A stretch of DNA of 64,000 bases, from NCBI GenBank assembly GCA_042434945.1, contig CP170191.1, forward strand, positions 2,108,001 through 2,172,000, written 5' to 3'. This DNA comes from Escherichia hormaechei_A (lineage in GTDB: Bacteria; Pseudomonadota; Gammaproteobacteria; Enterobacterales; Enterobacteriaceae). The translations under genes and the position numbers were made by a program. Every line of letters begins with the position of its first letter. The first letter of the stretch is position 1. The notes under the pieces are model-generated. The model was given only the letters and a program-made list of their open reading frames with translations, searched no databases and was not told the DNA's origin. Shown one piece after another: positions 33,662 to 41,222 of this stretch.

Positions 33662-36163
33662 CTATATCTGCTGCGGCCGGCAGGTTAACGGCAGAACGCG
33701 GACGCCGGTCGGCAGGGGGTTCGGCAGCGTCACTACGCACTGCGTTTGCCCATCCCACATCACCCGCATCGACTCTCCGCTGACCATCCCTGTTAGCCAT
33801 ACCATGCCGTCATCGTCGACGATCCCGGCCAGGCTCTCACGATGGCTGAGCACAGTCGCTCCGAACGGTGGAACGCTGCCGTTGGTAAGACGCAGTCGCA
33901 CCATCGCCTTTTCCCCAGCAATCATGCCAAAACGGCGGTAACCGATGGCACCTTCCGTCAGCGTTCCCTGAACCACCGACCGCGTTGCCTCGACGGTGTC
34001 GGCCAGGTTGTTCACGTCCACGCTGACGCTGCTGCGGTAGCCATTGCTGATATCCGCAACCACTGCCTTGCCAAAGCGGTTCGTCTGGGTTCCCGCGCCG
34101 TATCCGCGGACGGGTATCCCGGCAATGCCCGCCGTATCAACCATCATTCGCGTTCCACCCATGCTGCTCACCCGATGCATCGCCACGCCCTCTGGCGTCG
34201 CCGTAAGGCCCCCCTGAATCGCTCCGCCCCAGGAGCGATAGCGCCCCTCTTCATAGGTGGTATTAGCGGTCAGCTCGGCAACGTCGCCCTTGTGCGTAAA
34301 GTACCCGCTGCTGGCTGCCCGGCCCTGCCGGGCAACCCCGGCTTTAATCCGGTAGGTATTGTTTGCGTCAATGCTGTCGAAATAGCCGATCATCGCCCCG
34401 TTGCCTGAACTTCCCGCCTGGCCATCGACATTGAGCGTGCCCCCATTACCCCACGGAACCGAGAGGCTTAGGTAAGCGCCATCGTCGCGTGTATGGTTAA
34501 AAAGAGAGCGATAGGCCGACAGGGTCAGACCAAGATTTTTAAGCTGTCCGGCATCGAAAAAGCGGGATAGCGAGAGGTTGTAGGTATCGTTATCCGGGCG
34601 GTCCCAGTAGGTCTGGTGGCTATAGTTCACATACGCGCTAAGCCCCAGCTGCCGAAACTGTTTATTGAAAGCAATGGTGTAGAGCTCTTTATTGTTATTT
34701 CCCGCTATACCGTGATAGCGCGCACTTAAAAACTCCGACATATTCATAAAGTTACGCTGCGAGAAGCGATAGCCTGCGAAGGTGACCTGGCTGTCGTATT
34801 CGTCAAAGCGTTTGGAATAGCTAAGGCGCCAGGAGCCACCGGACCGGCTGCCCGTCTGCGGCAACACTGCACGCGACTCGGTGAAGTCAAACGAGACCGC
34901 CCCCAAGGCCAGCAGGTCACGACCGACGCCCGTCGCCACCGCGTTATAGTCACCCGCCAGCAGGCTACCGCCGTAAAGCGACCAGCCGTTGTTGATCCCC
35001 CACGAAAATTCCCCCGTGGCAAATCCCGGTCCCACGCTGTTGTGGCGGTAATCCGACGGCTTGCCCAGCGCCAGCTTGTAACGCACCATGCCTGGCCGCG
35101 TCAGATAGGGAATATTGGCAGTATCCATCTGGAAATGGCGAACGGTGCCGTCCTGTTCCTGTATCTCTACGTCCAGCGTTCCAGAAACCGCCGTGTTCAA
35201 ATCCTGAATACGAAACGGGCCCGCCGCCACGGTGGTTTCGTGTAGCACGCGTCCCTGCTGGCTAATAGTGACCTTCGCGTTGGTCCTCGCGACGCCGACC
35301 ACCTCCGGCGCATAGCCGCGCAGGTTGGGCGGCAGCATATTGTCATCCGATTCCAGGCTGCTTCCCGTGTAGCGGAAACTGTCAAACAGCCCCGAGTTGA
35401 GATAGTTTTCCCCCATCATCAGCTTCGACTTTAAGGACGGCAGCGCCCGCCATGCGTAGTAACGACTCCACGCCCACTCGCGCTGATTGTCCTGATACGA
35501 CCCAGCGCTGTGGCTGTAGCGCGCCTGCCAGTCCGCACGCACCCGCCAGCCGCCGACGTTAAAACCGGTAGTGCCGTTACCCGTCAGTGATTTCATCTCG
35601 CGGCGGCTCCCCGTTGCATACCGCGAAGACTGACCGTTAAGGTTATAGTCAAAAATGGCCCCGCCAATCCCCTCATCCCAGCTGCCGGGGGGATCCCAAT
35701 TCTCAGCGGTATAGTCGAGATAGGCCTGAGGGATGCTCAGGTACAGCGTATTAGAACCAAGATCGGCACGCTGGCTTGCGCCCGGCAGGCTCGCCAGCTG
35801 CAGGCAGGTACCGTGATGCCACCACGTCAACGTGCTTTGCAGCGCTGATTTAAGTCCAAGCAGCGCCACAAGGTCGTGCGTCAGGCATACCTCACTGCCC
35901 TTTGGATCATCATCCGGCGCCAGAAAACTGAGCGGCTGTTCGGGCAACTCGGTCTTGTTCAGGCGAACCACCATCTGGTAGTTTCCCGGCATAATAAAAC
36001 CGGCGCGAGAGAACTGACTCAGGTCGATATGCGCCCGATCGCTGACGTCCAGCACGTCGGTATTAAATTGAATGGTTTGTGCCGCATACCCACTGGCCAT
36101 CTCTCCCTGTAGGGCCAGGGTGACCAGCACGGCAATGCTCGAAAAATTAAAAACGTGCCTCAT
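33662..36163 (-). CDS. Fimbrial usher, outer-membrane assembly platform (PapC/FimD family)
   Basis: 833 residues: signal peptide, N-terminal domain (FNTDVLDVSDRAHIDLSQF, a typical usher start), a 24-strand barrel with a plug domain, and two C-terminal domains ending TGVRVLPLTCRPQQI. Family hallmarks such as GPFRIQDLNTAVSGTLDVEI and NDVTYNLSLS-like strands are present. It catalyses pilus assembly and exit. Its ATG overlaps the stop codon of the preceding pilin gene by one base (TGATG). Confidence 0.96.
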   Translation of the reverse strand: MRHVFNFSSIAVLVTLALQGEMASGYAAQTIQFNTDVLDVSDRAHIDLSQFSRAGFIMPGNYQMVVRLNKTELPEQPLSFLAPDDDPKGSEVCLTHDLVALLGLKSALQSTLTWWHHGTCLQLASLPGASQRADLGSNTLYLSIPQAYLDYTAENWDPPGSWDEGIGGAIFDYNLNGQSSRYATGSRREMKSLTGNGTTGFNVGGWRVRADWQARYSHSAGSYQDNQREWAWSRYYAWRALPSLKSKLMMGENYLNSGLFDSFRYTGSSLESDDNMLPPNLRGYAPEVVGVARTNAKVTISQQGRVLHETTVAAGPFRIQDLNTAVSGTLDVEIQEQDGTVRHFQMDTANIPYLTRPGMVRYKLALGKPSDYRHNSVGPGFATGEFSWGINNGWSLYGGSLLAGDYNAVATGVGRDLLALGAVSFDFTESRAVLPQTGSRSGGSWRLSYSKRFDEYDSQVTFAGYRFSQRNFMNMSEFLSARYHGIAGNNNKELYTIAFNKQFRQLGLSAYVNYSHQTYWDRPDNDTYNLSLSRFFDAGQLKNLGLTLSAYRSLFNHTRDDGAYLSLSVPWGNGGTLNVDGQAGSSGNGAMIGYFDSIDANNTYRIKAGVARQGRAASSGYFTHKGDVAELTANTTYEEGRYRSWGGAIQGGLTATPEGVAMHRVSSMGGTRMMVDTAGIAGIPVRGYGAGTQTNRFGKAVVADISNGYRSSVSVDVNNLADTVEATRSVVQGTLTEGAIGYRRFGMIAGEKAMVRLRLTNGSVPPFGATVLSHRESLAGIVDDDGMVWLTGMVSGESMRVMWDGQTQCVVTLPNPLPTGVRVLPLTCRPQQI

Positions 36164-36720
36164 CAAAAATAATCCAGTTTGAAACGCACCGTAGTCTGGT
36201 ACGCACCCGCGCGCAGCTTCTGGTGGTTACCCACCAGCCGCAGGCTGTAATCAAGGCGCATGGCGCCAGGCTGTAGCTGCCCCGAAGAGGAGGCGATTCC
36301 CGGCCGCATGCGGTTTCCTGCGGCATCCATAATTTCCAGACCGACCCCGCGGGCCTCGCCGCGAAGCGCGAAGAGCGAGCCATCGGTGATGGCCCCGTCG
36401 AAGGTGACGCGAAAATGTGACCAGTCCGGATGGTTTGGCAGCATCGGTTCCAGCGCGCAGTTCTCGAGGTGAATGCTGAACGGCTTTGATGGCCCGACGC
36501 CTGCATTGATGATCTGATCCAACGGCAGCGTGATGAGGTCGATCGCCTGATCGCGGCTATCGACTTTGATCGCGCAGGGCATATCGATAATCGCCCCCTG
36601 CATGCTGACCTTGCCATGCCCCTGGCCGGTAATGTTAGCCGCCGGTACGCCCGCGCAGACGAAGGGCAATGTCAGCCACAGCAGCCGCACAGGCGTGACA
36701 AATGAAGCGCTACGTTTCAT
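36163..36720 (-). CDS. Fimbrial subunit between major pilin and usher (PapH-like position)
   Basis: This 185-residue pilin has a signal peptide ending near GVPAA, a Cys pair (about 49 and 89) and the donor-strand tail AYQTTVRFKLDYF. It opens with GQGHGKVSMQGAIIDMPC, very like the major subunit (QGHGKVTFTGAIIDAPC), so the two are close paralogues. Position after the major pilin is that of PapH, the pilus base terminator; that role is inferred. Confidence 0.87.
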   Translation of the reverse strand: MKRSASFVTPVRLLWLTLPFVCAGVPAANITGQGHGKVSMQGAIIDMPCAIKVDSRDQAIDLITLPLDQIINAGVGPSKPFSIHLENCALEPMLPNHPDWSHFRVTFDGAITDGSLFALRGEARGVGLEIMDAAGNRMRPGIASSSGQLQPGAMRLDYSLRLVGNHQKLRAGAYQTTVRFKLDYF

Positions 36721-36770
36721 AGATTTCCCGCAAAAAAACCGAACCAGACGGCCGCAAGGCCAACGTCGTC

Positions 36771-37304
36771 TTACTGGTAAGCCAGGGTGAAGTTGGCAAC
36801 CGAGGTAAACTCACCCGGCACAACGGAGGACGTGGCGCCGTTCCCCTGCAGATAAGCGGCATAGGTAAGGGTGTTATCACCCTGCTGGGTTTTGGTGACC
36901 GAGCTCGGCGTACCAAGCGGGATGTTGGCGCCATTGTCATTGGTAATGCCAATAGCCGCGCCGCTGGCCGTGCCAACCAGCGCCAGATAGCCTGGCTGGG
37001 CGCTTGATTCCGATCCCGTGAAGGTGATGGTGACCGTTTTATCCGTCAGGCCAGCGAGATCGCAGCTTTCAAGCTTGATATCAAACGGTCGCGGACGCGA
37101 TTTCCCGCCGTTCGCCAGCGCTTTGTTGGAAATTTCACCCAGGTCAACGGTTTGTTCAATGGTATCGGGGGTAATTGAACAAGGGGCGTCGATAATTGCG
37201 CCGGTAAATGTGACCTTGCCGTGCCCCTGATCGGCCGCCTGTACCTGACCGACGAGTACGGTAGTCGTCATGCCAAGCGCCCTGGCCCATTTGGTTAATT
37301 GCAT
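36771..37304 (-). CDS. Major fimbrial subunit (FimA/PapA-type)
   Basis: This 177-residue pilin is the first gene of the operon, usual for the most abundant subunit. It has a signal peptide (cut after VQAA), a Cys pair about 40 residues apart, a Ser/Thr/Gly-rich body and the donor-strand tail GEFTSVANFTLAYQ. AGGAAAG precedes its ATG. It is followed by the pi-type order: second pilin, usher, chaperone, four minor pilins, adhesin. Confidence 0.92.
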   Translation of the reverse strand: MQLTKWARALGMTTTVLVGQVQAADQGHGKVTFTGAIIDAPCSITPDTIEQTVDLGEISNKALANGGKSRPRPFDIKLESCDLAGLTDKTVTITFTGSESSAQPGYLALVGTASGAAIGITNDNGANIPLGTPSSVTKTQQGDNTLTYAAYLQGNGATSSVVPGEFTSVANFTLAYQ

Positions 37305-37554
37305 CGTTATTCTTTCCTGTAAAAGTTAATAGATAACACCAACACACACTTTATCCGCATAGAGTTAGTGGCTTTAATCTACTTAATTTTTACTGGCACA
37401 ACTTTCAAAAAACGACACCGCAAAAATATCCTCTTTTCAGTAAAAAGCGTTTTTTGCAAGAAGCACACGATGGCGCATGACACTATACATCCCGTCAGCA
37501 AAACCGGTCCTGTGAACGGTTTTATATTGTAATTTAATGCCAAGCGAGGAAATT
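37305..37554. promoter_or_regulatory. Divergent region between fimbrial operon and coiled-coil gene
   Basis: 250 bases of AT-rich DNA should contain promoters for both directions. An inverted repeat AAAACCG/CGGTTTT lies at 37499-37523, about 30 bases before the coiled-coil gene. No GATC pair (as used by the Dam-dependent pap switch) and no flanking inverted repeats (as used by fim) were found. Confidence 0.4.
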
Positions 37555-38835
37555 ATGTCGTTAACTGTACGTGAACAAAATCGATTTATTGCTGCCCTTG
37601 ATAACCTAAGAACCTCCGAGCGGGTGCATAAAAGCGATCTTAAAACCGTTAATAAAACGCTGGATAAAATGGGCAGCGTGGCTAATAGTAAAGAATTACT
37701 CGCAAGTCTCAGCGATCGAATGCGTAAAAACTTTGACATTAAAGATTCCAAAAAAGTCGAGTCGTTTATTGAAAATGTCAAGGACAAGCTTGAAAGGCAG
37801 GAATCAAAGATCCACGATAAGAAACTCACGCAGCTGAACAATATTGGCAACCGTATCTTTCAGGCAAGCCAAAAAATTGAGGTTGATCATCTCAGCAAAG
37901 AGATCGCGCTCAAGACGAGTGCGGCAAATCGTCAACTGGAATGCGCCAGGTCTGATAAAAACCTGGTTCACGAAATGATTGACAAACGAAATGAAGCAAA
38001 AGAATTTGTCTTTATCGAGAAGCAAAAATTAGAACAGATCACTCCGCAGAAAATTAGCGAAGATCAAGAAAAACGCATTGATAGATTGACCCAGAAAACT
38101 AATAGTGAGATTGACAAACTGAAGGTTGAAATTCGTAGAATTAATAAACGTGAGCCTGAGCTCGTTAAATTCCTTAATAATCTCGGAAAAACCGACGTTA
38201 TTAATGATTTGGCCAAAGCGCAAAACAATAAATTCCTCAAGAGAACAATGGCTACGCCTGAGTATGCTGAAAAGATGTTTGGTACCAAGACCATTGTGGT
38301 TGAGGGTCGACGCTCCTATTCTGCTACGACAACAAAAGAAGTGCTGAGCGACAACGGAGCAGCGTTCCTCACTCGCATTAAGAAATATCAAAACGCTAAA
38401 AATGAGGTTGCAGCCATCAAACATGAGATTAGCCGTATGGAATCTGCCAGAGACGCGCGGATCGCGGCCATTAAGTCTGAAGAACGTTCACCGCTGCAGT
38501 CAAAATATGATTCTAGAATTGCGCAATATCAGGACGGTTTCAAAGAGATGGGTGAAACCGAAAACCGCGCCCTGAATACGTTAGCGAAGAGAATTAACTT
38601 CATCGATAGCACAATTGAGCATACAACCGCGCTTAAGAAAGGTATTGAAGAAAAAGCCGAGCTTATGGCTGACCCTGAAGTTAAACAGTCAGCGGCTCGT
38701 CATGAAGATAGCATTAGCAGGCTCGTCGCCAGGAAAGAGAAGCTGGAAAACAGTTACCAGCGACTTGTTGAGGCGTCAAACACCGGTAAAAACTACGTCA
38801 GCGACGTTGAATCTGACATCGGAAGCGATTGCTAA
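37555..38835 (+). CDS. Coiled-coil protein of unknown function, candidate T3SS effector
   Basis: 426 residues from the ATG preceded by GAGGAAATT; an in-frame ATG six codons earlier is less likely. I do not recognise a family. There is no signal peptide or membrane helix. It is very rich in Lys, Glu, Asn and Arg with long predicted coiled-coil stretches (about 40-210 and 290-415), a central Thr/Ser-rich patch near 245-275, and an acidic end ESDIGSDC. It stands alone between the fimbrial operon and a ychF-type terminator. It is lower in GC than the T6SS genes. A cytoplasmic-type coiled-coil gene inside a T3SS island makes an effector plausible, but nothing proves it. Confidence 0.6.
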   Translation: MSLTVREQNRFIAALDNLRTSERVHKSDLKTVNKTLDKMGSVANSKELLASLSDRMRKNFDIKDSKKVESFIENVKDKLERQESKIHDKKLTQLNNIGNRIFQASQKIEVDHLSKEIALKTSAANRQLECARSDKNLVHEMIDKRNEAKEFVFIEKQKLEQITPQKISEDQEKRIDRLTQKTNSEIDKLKVEIRRINKREPELVKFLNNLGKTDVINDLAKAQNNKFLKRTMATPEYAEKMFGTKTIVVEGRRSYSATTTKEVLSDNGAAFLTRIKKYQNAKNEVAAIKHEISRMESARDARIAAIKSEERSPLQSKYDSRIAQYQDGFKEMGETENRALNTLAKRINFIDSTIEHTTALKKGIEEKAELMADPEVKQSAARHEDSISRLVARKEKLENSYQRLVEASNTGKNYVSDVESDIGSDC

Positions 38836-38880
38836 AGTCACGTGTAACCACGCCTGGCCCTCTTCACGAGAGTGACGTTT

Positions 38881-38910
38881 AAAATCCACGCCCCGGCGTG
38901 GATTTTTTCT
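38881..38910. terminator. ychF-type terminator hairpin, copy 2
   Basis: Stem AAATCCACGCC / GGCGTGGATTT with CC in the loop and a T-run, almost the same as the native ychF terminator at 648-676. No ychF coding sequence precedes this copy. It ends the transcript of the coiled-coil gene and may mark the right boundary of the T3SS-fimbrial island. Confidence 0.75.
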
Positions 38911-39741
38911 GTTAACTAGACCCCGCGTTCTGAAAGTGTGCTTCTCAGGGTACCAAGGCCTGTTCACACCCCGCTTTTTCACTTCGGAATAAACGATGAC
39001 CTCGATAGGTTTTCACCAGAACAGACGCGCCCATTCACTTTAGCCGATGATGACGAACCCGCGATTACACCACCGGTGCGCCTCACGGTTTTGCTCGTAT
39101 ACCGTGCTGGACCCGTACCAGGGAACGCCGGAGAAAACTGATGGGGTTACTGATGATGCCACAACGCTTCCAGCTGCGGTAAAGCAGTACGTAAAGCCCG
39201 GAGCGATACTCACCCTGAATCCGGGACAGTATAACGCAGAGCTCAACATTAATGTCTCAGCTGGGGATGGTTTGGGAGTATGCAACATGGAGGGAACGGC
39301 AAAGTAGATAGCTGCTGGATAAAAACCAGAAGCGTCACTGGGTCTGGAACGACAATTCCAGCCAGAGTACTGCAGTAATTGGTGAACTGGATACTGTGGA
39401 GTTTGTGCGGCAGTCGCAATGGATGGTAAAGGTATCGTTAATTAACGAAGGAATATTAGATGAAAAGAACAGGCTTCGGGTATTAATAGCAGGTAGTTTT
39501 CTGGCTGGCTATGGCGAGTAAATGTCAGGTGTAGTAGTGATGACGCAAAAAATCTGGTCATGGATATTGCCATTAAGACAATCGGGAAAGGTATGACGCT
39601 GTATAAGGATGTGCGGATTACAGTAGAATATGTCAGAACAATTAGCGATGAATCAGGACTTGATGTCTATTAGTGTGCGGCTGATTTAACGTTCATAAAA
39701 CTAGAACTGAAAGATTCGCTTCCAGTAGCTCAGTTAACTGA
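38911..39741 (+). pseudogene. Degenerate plus-strand coding remnant(s), function unknown
   Basis: About 830 bases without an intact gene. Coding-like plus-strand pieces in shifting frames can be seen: 38990-39140 (PFTLADDDEPAITPPVRLT), 39100-39307 (TLPAAVKQYVKPGAILTLNPG), 39315-39520 (KNQKRHWVWNDNSSQSTAVI) and about 39548-39674 (GKGMTLYKDVRITVEYV), broken by stops and frame changes. They read like parts of one or more secreted, repeat- or Ig-like proteins that have decayed, but I cannot name the family. Confidence 0.45.
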
Positions 39742-39880
39742 TTATTTATAGCGGTAGTGCCAGCGTGTCTGGCCATTATCCTTCTCCACGGTGCGGCCGT
39801 GGATGTCATAACGCCAGCAAATACCGTTCATCTGCGTCAGGCGGTTGTGCGTGATCTTTTCAGCAGAAGCTTCGAGCGGT
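39742..39880 (-). pseudogene. Rhs core fragment
   Basis: About 139 bases closely match the minus-strand rhs gene at roughly 42264-42390; the encoded piece includes NGICWRYDIHGRTVEKDNG, against NGIRWRYDIHGRTVEKDNG in the intact gene. Both ends are broken: the left end runs into unrelated sequence and the right end joins ychF-derived DNA at about 39880/39881. It is a relic of a second rhs gene or of a tip-replacement recombination. Confidence 0.88.
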
Positions 39881-40288
39881 GAAGGTTCTGTAGTGGTAGC
39901 GTTTTGCGCCGCGGTTGAATCCGATATCGCTGAAATGAACGACGCCGACCGTGAAGAGTTCATTGCCGAGCGGGGTCTGGAAGAGCCGGGTCTGAACCGC
40001 GTGATCCCCGCGGGCCATGAGATGCTCAACGTGCAAACCTACTTCACCGCTGGCGTAAAAGAAGCGTGTGCGTGGACCATCCCTGTTGGTGCGACTACGC
40101 CTCAGGCGGCCGGTAAGATCCACACCGACTTCGAGTAGGGCTTCATTCGTACGCAGACTATCGCCTTTGAAGACTTTATTACCTACAAAGGTGAGCAAGG
40201 CGCGAAAGAAGCAGGCAAGATGCGTGCGGAAAGGAAAGATTACATCGTTAAAGATGGCGACGTGATGAACTTCTTGTTCAACGTTTAA
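39881..40288 (+). pseudogene. ychF: ychF 3' fragment, inactivated copy
   Basis: The sequence from GAAGGTTCTG onward encodes the last about 135 residues of YchF, aligned with positions 187-591 of the native copy. A stop codon (TAG, 40136-40138) replaces the Lys codon in HTDFEKGF, and a Gly is changed to Arg near the end; other changes include PVCAAVEAD to AFCAAVESD. The orientation is the same as the native gene, 39 kb to the left. The left end is fused directly to the rhs fragment, and a ychF-type terminator follows. Confidence 0.93.
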
Positions 40289-40301
40289 TTTATTTTGAAT
40301 G

Positions 40302-40335
40302 AAAAAAATCCACGCTTTGGTATGGATTATTTTCA
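40302..40335. terminator. ychF-type terminator hairpin, copy 3 (decayed)
   Basis: AAATCCACGC pairs imperfectly with GTATGGATTATTTT behind the inactivated ychF fragment. It is the same element as at 648-676 with a few mutations in the right arm. It also lies just downstream of the convergent orphan immunity gene. Confidence 0.65.
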
Positions 40336-40368
40336 ATATGGGGGACTCATTGCCCCCCCGAATACTAC

Positions 40369-40566
40369 TTATAGTTGAATTGGTTTGTAATTTATAATTT
40401 TATCCGCAATTTCTTCTGCGCTAAGTTCTTCATAATAAATATAATTAGCTGCCTGAGGATCTGCGACACTTCTACAAAGGAGGTCGATGTCATTATCAGC
40501 TTCTTCTTCTGTCACTTCGCTGCGTTGGATTTTCCTTATTAGTTCAATAAGCTCTTGTCTTTGCAT
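40369..40566 (-). CDS. Orphan colicin/pyocin-type immunity protein (Im family)
   Basis: 65 residues from the ATG preceded by GAGGGATAAT (an upstream TTG adds four codons). The sequence fits E-type colicin DNase immunity proteins: LIELIRKIQRSEVTEEEADN, then an acidic helix, then YIYYEE with the paired tyrosines of the Im2/Im9 toxin-binding loop, and a last helix IADKIINYK. It would neutralise an HNH DNase of the colicin E/pyocin S type. Only the last 25 codons of that toxin remain, eight bases upstream. The reading frame is intact, so it may still protect against a sibling's toxin. Confidence 0.85.
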   Translation of the reverse strand: MQRQELIELIRKIQRSEVTEEEADNDIDLLCRSVADPQAANYIYYEELSAEEIADKIINYKPIQL

Positions 40567-40574
40567 ATTATCCC

Positions 40575-40652
40575 TCAAAAATGATAAGCACGGTCTAGTA
40601 TGTCAAGATGATATCTTGGTGTAACAATTACTAGATTATCAACATCAGCAAC
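40575..40652 (-). pseudogene. C-terminal tail of a colicin-type HNH nuclease toxin
   Basis: On the minus strand the frame encodes VADVDNLVIVTPRYHLDILD and then RAYHF and a stop. This resembles the end of the HNH motif of colicin E/pyocin S DNases (DN-hydrophobic-x-V-TP-x-x-H). The upstream side breaks off after 25 codons at a junction with a ychF remnant at 40655. It matches the type of toxin expected for the immunity gene that follows it, and is probably a displaced Rhs tip. Confidence 0.72.
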
Positions 40653-40654
40653 CC

Positions 40655-40723
40655 CTGCGTGCGGAGGGCAAATATTACATCGTTGAAGATGGCGAGGTAA
40701 TAAATCTCATGATGAACGTTTGA
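40655..40723 (+). pseudogene. ychF: Second ychF 3' remnant (last 22 codons)
   Basis: 69 bases translate to LRAEGKYYIVEDGEVINLMM and then NV and a stop, against [22 protein letters not shown] in native YchF. It is more diverged than the copy at 39881-40288. It abuts the broken toxin tail on its left and is followed by another ychF-type terminator. Confidence 0.85.
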
Positions 40724-40770
40724 ATAGCTTAAGTTGTATCCTGAGGCTCTTTATATCTCATGGCTCATAC

Positions 40771-40800
40771 TAAAAATCCACGCCATAGCGTGGATTTTCT
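40771..40800. terminator. ychF-type terminator hairpin, copy 4
   Basis: AAAATCCACGC and GCGTGGATTTT pair around CATA. It lies 48 bases after the second ychF remnant and 40 bases beyond the stop of the SUKH immunity gene, for which it now probably works as terminator on the minus strand. Confidence 0.75.
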
Positions 40801-40840
40801 AATAGAAAGAGTTAGCGTTTAATAAATATGTCAAAGAAAC

Positions 40841-41197
40841 TTATAACATAAATATACTATCGCTTTCTTTATCCATATCTAAACTCCCTAACGCTCCAAG
40901 ATCTAATGAATAAATCTCATCAGTACCTTCTCGCAAATTCAAAAAGTACCCAAGATCACCATCTTGACCAATCAATAAAAAGTTGGGTTCAGCCTCTTGA
41001 ATTGTATATGTATTATTTCTGTCAAGTACATCAAAACAATTGAATACATAAAGCTGGTCACCATTTGCTCGTTTAATTTCATAAGAGTCAATATCCTTGA
41101 CTTTCTCAATCAAAAAACGCTTATACTCAGAAGGTAAAGACGCGTGCACAAGCTTTTCAATTTTATTCAACTGATCAATCAAATCCTGCTTTTCCAT
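40841..41197 (-). CDS. SUKH/SMI1-KNR4-type immunity protein for the Rhs toxin
   Basis: This 118-residue acidic protein has the SUKH signature: a start helix with LPSEYKRFLIEK, a central beta-sheet YVFNCFDVLD and a late FLLIGQDGDLGYFLNL strand that reads like the Gly-Asp turn of the family. SUKH proteins are the usual antidotes to polymorphic nuclease toxins, including HNH-fold SHH toxins. It directly follows the rhs gene (25 bases), as cognate immunity genes do. The DNA is AT-rich compared with the rhs core, as is typical of exchanged tip-immunity pairs. Confidence 0.85.
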   Translation of the reverse strand: MEKQDLIDQLNKIEKLVHASLPSEYKRFLIEKVKDIDSYEIKRANGDQLYVFNCFDVLDRNNTYTIQEAEPNFLLIGQDGDLGYFLNLREGTDEIYSLDLGALGSLDMDKESDSIFML

Positions 41198-41222
41198 ATC
41201 GTTTTACCTATAAAAGAATAAG

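Noticed and set aside
37305..37554. Possible phase-variation switch ahead of the fimbrial operon
   Set aside because: No GATC pairs for a Dam/Lrp switch and no flanking inverted repeats or recombinase gene for an invertible element.
40302..40335. Repeated hairpins read as a CRISPR array or REP cluster
   Set aside because: Only four dispersed copies, each palindromic with a T-tract and tied to ychF 3' sequence or a gene end; no spacer structure.
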